Assembly: GCA_021790415.1 (NCBI GenBank)
Contig: JAJYDZ010000101.1
Coordinates: 1-6,544 of the forward strand
DNA length: 6,544 nucleotides
Origin: Thermoplasmata archaeon
GTDB lineage: Archaea > Thermoplasmatota > Thermoplasmata > Thermoplasmatales > Thermoplasmataceae
Direction of reading: 5' to 3'
This document shows positions 1 to 4,781 of the stretch, piece after piece; within the stretch, counting starts at the first letter, position 1, and the number at the start of each line of letters is the position of its first letter. Made by a program: the position numbers and the translations under genes. The notes beneath the pieces were generated by a model, which searched no databases, was not told where the DNA came from, and was given only the letters and a program-made list of their open reading frames with translations.

Positions 1-34
1 AGGTTGAAAACCCTCATATTGAAAATAAATAAGA

Positions 35-43
35 TTTTAAATT
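35..43 (+). promoter_or_regulatory. TATA-like element for the sulfoquinovose synthase gene
   Basis: TTTTAAATT is centred about 26 bp before the ATG at 64, which is the usual archaeal TATA-to-start-site distance if transcription begins at or next to the ATG. No Shine-Dalgarno match lies in the 15 bases before the ATG, which fits a leaderless mRNA. The call rests on spacing and composition only. Confidence 0.5.
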
Positions 44-63
44 AGGATTAGATCAAGCCTGAA

Positions 64-1239
64 ATGAAGGTTCTTATTCTGGGAATTGACGGATATATAG
101 GCTGGCCCCTTGCACTGAGACTTATCGCCCGTGGGCATGAAGTGTCTGGAGCTGATTCCTTTTTCACAAGAGAAAGGGTCAGAGAAGTAAATTCTGACTC
201 AATTACACCCATTCTTTCAATGGAGGATAGAATAGAAAAATTATATCAATTATGGAACAAAAAAATAGATTTCCATAAGGGCGATGTTAGCGATCCGGAA
301 TTTGTATATGATCTTATTAGAAAAATAAAACCTGAAGCTATAGTTCACTTGGCGGAACAAAGATCAGCTCCTTATTCCATGCTTGGATTAAAACAGGCAA
401 CAGATACCTTAACCAAGAATATGATAGGAACTTTGAATTTGGTTTATGCGATGAAAGACATAGTTCCTGATTCACATCTGTTAAAATTAGGTACCATGGG
501 AGAATATGGAACTCCCAATATAGACATTCCTGAAGGCTTCTTCGAGATTGAATACAAAGGCAGAAGGGATTTCCTTCCATTTCCTAAATTTGCAGGATCA
601 TGGTATCACTGGAGCAAAGTACATGATACAAATAACCTGATGTTTGCCAATAAGCTCTGGAGTTTGAGGATAACAGATGTGATGCAGGGTGTTGTTTATG
701 GTACAAGAACAAATGAAATAGAAGAGACGAAACTCTTCACAAGATTTGATATAGATGAGGTATGGGGGACTGCTCTAAACAGGTTCTGTACTCAAGCAGT
801 TTTAGAAGAACCCATAACTCCTTATGGACGGGGACTACAGAGAAGAGGATTTTTGTCCTTGGAGGATAGTATAAATTGTCTTACTATCGGACTTGAAAAC
901 CCTCCTGAATACGGGGAATACAGGGTTTTTAATCAGTTTGATGAGCACTATTCGGTCAATGAACTGGCAGAGCTAACATCTTCAACAGCAAGAGATATAT
1001 TACATAAAAGCGGCAAAATTGAACATGTAGAAAATCCTCGTATAGAGAAAGAAGAGCATTACTATAACCCAGAACATTCAAAGCTGAAAGCTCTCGGTTA
1101 TGAGAGAAAGAGAGACCTTAAAGAAGAAGTTATACTAATGTTAAAAGACATTGAAAATTTCAAGGCAAAAGCAGACACGCTAAGAAGTGTTATCAAACCT
1201 AAAACAGTGTGGAAAAATAGTCAAGGTTTAGGGAAATGA
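64..1239 (+). CDS. agl3: UDP-sulfoquinovose synthase (SQD1/Agl3 family, extended SDR)
   Basis: Predicted cytoplasmic NAD-dependent enzyme that converts UDP-glucose and sulfite to UDP-sulfoquinovose, the sulfonated sugar donor for sulfolipid or archaeal N-glycans. Visible motifs: the Rossmann dinucleotide-binding loop G7-IDG-YIG13-W; AEQRSAPYSM at 97-106; TMGEYGTP at 144-151, with the catalytic-type Thr144 and the Glu147 typical of SQD1; the SDR pair Tyr181/Lys185 in SWYHWSKVHD; QGVVYG at 208-213; GTALNRFC at 235-242; RVFNQF at 287-292; and the family tail NPRIEKEEHYYNPEHSKL at about 324-341. The 391-residue length is normal for the family and no motif is missing. The ATG at 64 gives the canonical MKVLILG start and sits 26 bp from a TATA element. 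The kelch surface-protein gene follows after 72 bp but has its own promoter. The family call is firm. The exact product is less so: a related 6-sulfo sugar is possible, since a 6-C-sulfofucose N-glycan has been reported from Thermoplasma acidophilum. The symbol is used by analogy with Sulfolobus Agl3. Confidence 0.93.
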   Translation: MKVLILGIDGYIGWPLALRLIARGHEVSGADSFFTRERVREVNSDSITPILSMEDRIEKLYQLWNKKIDFHKGDVSDPEFVYDLIRKIKPEAIVHLAEQRSAPYSMLGLKQATDTLTKNMIGTLNLVYAMKDIVPDSHLLKLGTMGEYGTPNIDIPEGFFEIEYKGRRDFLPFPKFAGSWYHWSKVHDTNNLMFANKLWSLRITDVMQGVVYGTRTNEIEETKLFTRFDIDEVWGTALNRFCTQAVLEEPITPYGRGLQRRGFLSLEDSINCLTIGLENPPEYGEYRVFNQFDEHYSVNELAELTSSTARDILHKSGKIEHVENPRIEKEEHYYNPEHSKLKALGYERKRDLKEEVILMLKDIENFKAKADTLRSVIKPKTVWKNSQGLGK

Positions 1240-1243
1240 AATA

Positions 1244-1260
1244 AACATTAACCTAATGTT
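1244..1260. other. Short perfect inverted repeat between the synthase and kelch genes
   Basis: AACATTA-ACC-TAATGTT has perfect 7-bp arms and a 3-base centre. It begins 4 bases after the synthase stop codon and ends 22 bases before the kelch TATA element. It could be an operator for the kelch promoter (about -52 to -68 from the proposed start site) or a weak 3' hairpin of the synthase mRNA. The arms are AT-rich, so chance is a real alternative. Confidence 0.3.
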
Positions 1261-1282
1261 AATTTGTCTATTCCCTAAAAAA

Positions 1283-1290
1283 TTTATAAA
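1283..1290 (+). promoter_or_regulatory. TATA box of the kelch surface-protein gene
   Basis: TTTATAAA, preceded by an A-rich stretch that could serve as the BRE, is centred about 26 bp before the ATG at 1312. The spacing predicts transcription from the first base of that ATG, i.e. a leaderless message. This decides the start codon: the longer reading frame from TTG 1297 would begin upstream of the predicted transcript. Confidence 0.65.
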
Positions 1291-1311
1291 TGACCGTTGA
1301 ATCTGTGTTTA

Positions 1312-2730
1312 ATGTCAATTAGGGAAATTTTGAGAAAACCCTTGCTCATTCGAGTACTTTCTCTATCAATAATTTTATTAGTGTTGGTATCGTTCTTCGG
1401 AATTGGAGTTGTTCCATACCACTCTTCAGAGCACTCCACATATAATCCAAGCACCGTTTCTACCAACTATTATAATCCTGTTAGCGAAAATCAATGGTCA
1501 CCCATAACAGCAGTGGGACCTGGCCCAAGAGCCAACGCAAGTATGGCATATGGTTCCACAACAAGTGGGGTCATCCTATTTGGAGGAGAGGTCTTTAATG
1601 GGCCTAATATAACTTTTCTTAATCAGACATGGCAATATTACTCAGGAAACTGGATAAATCTTACTACTTCAAATGCACCGCCCGCAATGATCGGTGCTTC
1701 AATGCAGTATGATCCTTCAACTGGATATATATTGCTCTTTGGAGGAATGAACAAAACTTCCTATTTCAATCAAACGTGGATTTTTACAGGAAAGACGTGG
1801 TCTGTTTTGAACTTTTCAACGCATCCTTCGTCCATGGCATTCGGAGCAATGAGTTATTCTCCTGCTCTAAACGCCATAATTCTTTATGGAGGAATAGGAC
1901 CAAATGGATATCTTAACTCAACATGGGAATACAAGAATAAGTGGATAAATATTACAACAGACAGTAAAAAAATGCCTTCCATGGAAGGATCTGAAATGGC
2001 ATATGATTCAGCTGGTTACCCAATAATGTTTGGAGGTTACGATTCTGAGGGTTATTCTAATTCCACATGGACAATGAGCAGTTCAATGACATGGACTCCA
2101 GTCAAAACAATAAACAACCCTGGAGGCAGAGCCTTTGGGGAATTAAAGTTCTATCTTCTGGACAATGAGACAATTCTTTTTGGTGGTGTAAACTCAAATG
2201 GGCCGGTTTCTGGAACATGGGAATTTAATTCTTCTTCCAATATGTGGATGGAAGGTCAATTGAGAGGATCAGAACCTAATGTATACTATGGACAGACAAT
2301 GGCACGTTACGAGGCAAATTCAACCCTAATATTGTTTGGTGGTTCAATGGGAACACAAACTTTCTCATCTACATACTCATTTGCAAATATTACTGAATAC
2401 TATGTTGTATTCAAAGAATCCGGACTGCCTTCATCTGCAGAATGGGGAGTTCAACTAGGCAATACGTTCGTGAATTCTACCTCAAGTGATATAAGCATTT
2501 TAGCACCTACTGGAACTCAGTGCTACAACATTACTATGGTTCCGTCAGGATATCAAACGTCCCAAATGAGTGGAAACATAACGGTCTACTTCGAAGAGCT
2601 TAATGAGACTATTACATTCACGAAAATACCCGGTTTGGTCTATTACTTCTATGGAGCTTTTGCAGGTGTGGGATTAGTTGTTCTTGCCTTGATCGTCACA
2701 GAGGTTATGAGAAAGATGGGTAAGAAGTGA
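1312..2730 (+). CDS. Membrane-anchored kelch-repeat surface protein, heavily sequon-bearing
   Basis: Unnamed extracytoplasmic protein of 472 residues. An N-terminal hydrophobic segment (about 11-34) after Arg4/Arg8/Lys9 acts as signal or anchor. The region around 60-358 holds six kelch blades, each with a hydrophobic-x-Gly-Gly signature (GG at 91, 144, 193, 241, 291 and 343) and most followed by a T-W-x-Y/F-type strand, which predicts a six-bladed beta-propeller. Next comes a beta-sandwich-like module (about 361-437) opening with YYVVFKESGLPSSAEW, a signature recalled from many archaeal surface proteins. A C-terminal membrane helix (about 441-463) ends in basic RKMGKK, the expected cytoplasmic tail. 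I count 18 N-X-S/T sequons between residues 75 and 431, so the ectodomain is probably densely N-glycosylated. ATG 1312 is preferred over TTG 1297 because of the TATA spacing. No catalytic residues can be identified. A structural, adhesive or S-layer-associated role is inference, and a galactose-oxidase-like enzyme is not supported. Confidence 0.9.
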   Translation: MSIREILRKPLLIRVLSLSIILLVLVSFFGIGVVPYHSSEHSTYNPSTVSTNYYNPVSENQWSPITAVGPGPRANASMAYGSTTSGVILFGGEVFNGPNITFLNQTWQYYSGNWINLTTSNAPPAMIGASMQYDPSTGYILLFGGMNKTSYFNQTWIFTGKTWSVLNFSTHPSSMAFGAMSYSPALNAIILYGGIGPNGYLNSTWEYKNKWINITTDSKKMPSMEGSEMAYDSAGYPIMFGGYDSEGYSNSTWTMSSSMTWTPVKTINNPGGRAFGELKFYLLDNETILFGGVNSNGPVSGTWEFNSSSNMWMEGQLRGSEPNVYYGQTMARYEANSTLILFGGSMGTQTFSSTYSFANITEYYVVFKESGLPSSAEWGVQLGNTFVNSTSSDISILAPTGTQCYNITMVPSGYQTSQMSGNITVYFEELNETITFTKIPGLVYYFYGAFAGVGLVVLALIVTEVMRKMGKK

Positions 2731-2967
2731 GACACTTCTAATGCAGCAACTCTTGCAATAAACTTTGTACTTCAAGGTAGATGTTTGAATCACTTTGATT
2801 AAGAAATCTCTTTGAATAGTATATTTAATAATAATTAGATTAAATACCTTCTAATACGGCTTAAACTGTATGTTATCTGTTCTAGTTTTATCCATATTTA
2901 CCTGCTTCCCTTTAAAATTGTAACTACTTAAAAAATGTGTTTCGCTCTCTTCTATTCCCAAAATCAA

Positions 2968-2984
2968 TTGAGTAAATTGCTCAA
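2968..2984. other. Short inverted repeat TTGAG-n7-CTCAA
   Basis: Perfect 5-bp arms around a 7-base centre lie in the gap downstream of the kelch gene. The repeat is too short to be called a terminator or operator, and no T-run follows it on either strand. It is recorded because it lies in otherwise unexplained sequence. Confidence 0.15.
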
Positions 2985-2993
2985 GAACCTATG

Positions 2994-3089
2994 TTATGAA
3001 ACCGTGTTCTGATTTGGATCGATTTCATACCTTTTGCCATTATAGTACATCCTCGTAGCTATTTCAAAAAATTTTAATTCATTAACCAA
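2994..3089 (-). pseudogene. Possible gene remnant or very small ORF, minus strand
   Basis: Reading the minus strand from TTG at 3089 to TAA at 2994 gives 31 residues with a protein-like composition. They include RMYYNGKRYEIDPNQ, a charged/aromatic pattern typical of a beta-hairpin in a real protein and unlike the low-complexity translations elsewhere in the spacer. An in-frame ATG is at 3050. The frame is closed by a TGA at 3092-3090, directly before the TTG, so it is either a very small gene or the surviving piece of a decayed one. I do not recognise a family. No start signal is evident, and chance translation is quite possible. Confidence 0.2.
3066..3079 (+). promoter_or_regulatory. TATA-like element for the Cys-rich protein gene
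   Basis: AAAAAATTTTAATT is centred 26-27 bp before the GTG at 3099, matching the geometry of the two promoters to the left and predicting another leaderless message. An AGGA at 3092-3095 is only 3 bases from the GTG, too close for a normal Shine-Dalgarno interaction. Confidence 0.45.
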
Positions 3090-3098
3090 TCAGGAAAA

Positions 3099-3884
3099 GT
3101 GCAAATAAACAATATCAGAGTGATTTTACGTCTATTAATAGTGTCGTCATCACTAATTTTTGCGCCTGTTTTTGGAAGTGAGAGCAATATTCACGCAATG
3201 ACAATGTCTTCCTCATCGAATGTGATTAGTCAAAAACTACCTCCATGGCTGTTTAACGAATCTTACTTCAATTATTCTTTAACTGTTAACGGAGAGAATC
3301 AACTTACGCATATTATGATTAATGATGTGAATATAAATTGTGGGTTGGTTTCTTATTATCAAAATACGAAAACTAACTATCATATATGTTCATCCAATGA
3401 GCGTTTCTGTTGTCCGAATACCTCATTAAACATTTTCCCAGGAGTATCCTCTTTTGTTCTAACTTCTATTCAAAATGCAAAAAATCCATTTATAAGTGGT
3501 GGCAATGATGTAATTAACTCGTCTCTAAGGGTGGATTGCATTGTTTACTACATGAATAGAAATATAACCGTAGATAAGCTATTTTTAAATAAAACATGCA
3601 AAAATAAGGGAACTGATTTTAACATTGCAGAGACCTATGATTGCATCGATGCATATTCCGGATTGTCCTTAAGACTTAACACAACGGAATCTGGGAATTA
3701 TAGTTTTAGTTACAGCGATTATAAACTATTTTCGACCAACGTTATGCTCAATGGAACCTTGAATAAAAGTAAAAATTCTGTTGATGCCAATGGTTATACG
3801 ATGTATTATGAAATCTTCATAGGGTGTTTAGCGACCACATTTATCGTTTCTGTAGTAGTATTAAAGCTAAATAAAAAGCATTAA
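3099..3884 (+). CDS. Hypothetical Cys-rich exported protein with C-terminal membrane anchor
   Basis: Not recognised as any family. The 261 residues begin with a likely signal sequence (Arg7/Arg11 followed by hydrophobic 12-25, possible cleavage near VFG/SES at 26-27). The body is beta-like and rich in Asn, Ser and Tyr, followed by one membrane helix (about 237-255) and a basic KLNKKH tail, so type I membrane topology is expected. The ectodomain has seven cysteines (81, 97, 104, 105, 147, 167, 182, including a CC pair), and an eighth (243) is in the membrane helix. This suggests disulfides in an oxidising exterior. There are ten N-X-S/T sequons (53, 58, 107, 140, 155, 164, 194, 200, 218, 222). 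The start is GTG 3099, supported by a TATA element 26-27 bp upstream; GTG 3120 is an alternative that would shorten the signal peptide's basic end. It stands alone, with a long gap before it and 59 bp before the mqnD-like gene. Surface or adhesion function is inference. Confidence 0.75.
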   Translation: MQINNIRVILRLLIVSSSLIFAPVFGSESNIHAMTMSSSSNVISQKLPPWLFNESYFNYSLTVNGENQLTHIMINDVNINCGLVSYYQNTKTNYHICSSNERFCCPNTSLNIFPGVSSFVLTSIQNAKNPFISGGNDVINSSLRVDCIVYYMNRNITVDKLFLNKTCKNKGTDFNIAETYDCIDAYSGLSLRLNTTESGNYSFSYSDYKLFSTNVMLNGTLNKSKNSVDANGYTMYYEIFIGCLATTFIVSVVVLKLNKKH

Positions 3885-3896
3885 GGCTTCTGTTAA

Positions 3897-3909
3897 TGAG
3901 TTGAACTCA
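3897..3909. other. Small inverted repeat before the mqnD-like gene
   Basis: TGAGT-TGA-ACTCA is a perfect 5-bp-arm repeat 12 bases after the stop codon of the Cys-rich gene and about 35 bases before the mqnD-like start. It could be a weak operator or 3' hairpin. No T-run follows it, so a terminator role is not supported. Confidence 0.2.
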
Positions 3910-3943
3910 GCAAAGATTATGATTGATATTTCCATATGGGATG

Positions 3944-4759
3944 ATGAAGTTAACAGTAGCGCACACCCCAGATCCTGATGATGCTTTCATGTTTTATGCA
4001 ATGATAACTGGGAAAATCGATGTAAGTATGGATTATGAACAGGTTATAGGAGACATAGAAACCCTGAACCTTGAAGCTAGAAAGGGGACTTATGATGTTA
4101 GCGCCATTTCAGGAAATGCATATTCTGAAATTCATGACAAATACTGTCTAACAGCATCCGGTGCAAGCTTTGGATTAAGTTATGGCCCAATGGTTGTTGC
4201 TAAGAAGAATATAGACCTCAAAAATGCGATCATCGGTACGCCGGGATATGGTACCTCATCCCACCTTTTATACAGGATGTTTGTGAACAAGGATGCAAAG
4301 TTTAAGGCCATACGTTTTGACAAGATCCCTGATGCCGTTGTTTCAGGAGAGATAGATGCAGGGATAGTAATTCACGATGAACAGCTTACATTTCAAGACA
4401 AAGGGTTAGTAAAAGTAGTAGATCTATATGAAAAATGGAAGGAGTATTCTGGGGAACTCCCACTCCCGCTTGGCTTTAATGCAATCAAGAAATCTCTCGG
4501 AAAGGATGTTGCCAAAAGATACAGAGCAGATTTTGAATCTTCCATAAAATATGCGATGGAACACGTGGAAGAGGCAGCAAGATATGCAATGAAATATGCA
4601 AGATACGAAAATCTGGAACTGGAGACAAAATTCATTAGAATGTATGTAAATGATCTCTCCATAGACTTCGGAGAGCCAGGTAAAATGGCACTTGATTTAT
4701 ACTTCAAAAAAGCTTTTGCAATGGGTCTTGTAAAACCATTTAATATAGAAATAGTCTAA
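3944..4759 (+). CDS. mqnD: MqnD-like 1,4-dihydroxy-6-naphthoate synthase (futalosine menaquinone pathway)
   Basis: Soluble cytoplasmic protein of the MqnA/MqnD family, which has a periplasmic-binding-protein-like fold. MqnD cleaves cyclic dehypoxanthinyl futalosine to 1,4-dihydroxy-6-naphthoate in the futalosine route to menaquinone. Evidence: N-terminal VAHTPDPDDAFMFYAM (5-20), equivalent to the SPCPNDTF-type family signature; GASFGLSYGPMVV (73-85); the ligand-loop sequence GTPGYGTSS (98-106); IVIHDEQLTF (141-150), with His144 where MqnD has its conserved His; and GELPLPLGFNAI (170-181). The 271-residue length is typical. MqnD is preferred over MqnA from the N-terminal motif and length, but the 'PDPDD' in place of 'PCPND' is divergent. 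ATG 3944 gives the family start MKLTVAHTP. ATG 3941 (one residue longer) and TTG 3923 (seven residues longer) are alternatives. The MFS gene follows after 22 bp, probably on the same mRNA. No other menaquinone gene is in view. Confidence 0.8.
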   Translation: MKLTVAHTPDPDDAFMFYAMITGKIDVSMDYEQVIGDIETLNLEARKGTYDVSAISGNAYSEIHDKYCLTASGASFGLSYGPMVVAKKNIDLKNAIIGTPGYGTSSHLLYRMFVNKDAKFKAIRFDKIPDAVVSGEIDAGIVIHDEQLTFQDKGLVKVVDLYEKWKEYSGELPLPLGFNAIKKSLGKDVAKRYRADFESSIKYAMEHVEEAARYAMKYARYENLELETKFIRMYVNDLSIDFGEPGKMALDLYFKKAFAMGLVKPFNIEIV

Positions 4760-4768
4760 AATTTCAAT

Positions 4769-4775
4769 AGAAGGT
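4769..4775 (+). promoter_or_regulatory. Shine-Dalgarno-like site for the MFS gene
   Basis: AGAAGGT, a partial match to AGGAGGT, ends 6 bases before ATG 4782. A ribosome-binding site here and its absence at the leaderless first genes fit the MFS gene being an internal cistron translated from the mqnD transcript. Confidence 0.5.
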
Positions 4776-4781
4776 AATAAA

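Larger units (their letters stand above)
2731..3098. other. 368-bp intergenic region without a convincing gene
   Basis: AT-rich spacer between the kelch gene and the Cys-rich protein gene. An AT-only-like stretch at about 2820-2847 could hold a TATA element, but no reading frame of useful size follows it. A 5-bp inverted repeat TTGAG/CTCAA (2968-2984) and a minus-strand coding-like scrap (2994-3089) are the only structures I can point to. I see no tRNA-like cloverleaf, insertion-sequence ends or long repeat. The last about 30 bases hold the promoter of the next gene. The spacer is longer than the other gaps in this window, consistent with gene loss or insertion here, but this is not proven. 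Confidence 0.5.

Noticed and set aside
338..580. 80-residue open frame on the minus strand inside the synthase gene
   Set aside because: It lies wholly antisense to a gene with complete family motifs, and its translation has no recognisable domain.
1284..1466. 60-residue minus-strand frame over the kelch gene start
   Set aside because: It overlaps the kelch TATA box and signal-peptide codons, and has neither a start signal nor a recognisable domain.
1489..2389. Kelch region as a catalytic galactose-oxidase-like enzyme
   Set aside because: The blades show only the structural GG and Trp/Tyr signatures; no copper-ligand Tyr/His/Cys arrangement could be recognised.
2853..2895. Tiny minus-strand ORF starting at ATG 2895 with an AGGT upstream
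   Set aside because: Only about a dozen codons with no homology I can name; the ribosome-site match is weak and expected by chance.
2996..3058. 20-residue plus-strand ORF from ATG 2996
   Set aside because: No promoter or ribosome-binding site, and its Cys/His/Ser-rich translation overlaps the more protein-like minus-strand frame.
2731..3098. Possible tRNA, CRISPR or insertion-sequence remnant in the long gap
   Set aside because: No cloverleaf arms with a T-loop GTTCRA motif, no regularly spaced repeats, and no terminal inverted repeats with target duplication were found by eye.
4393..4707. 104-residue open frame on the minus strand inside the mqnD-like gene
   Set aside because: It is antisense to a well-supported gene; the Ser/Tyr-rich translation reflects the codons of the opposite strand and shows no family motif.
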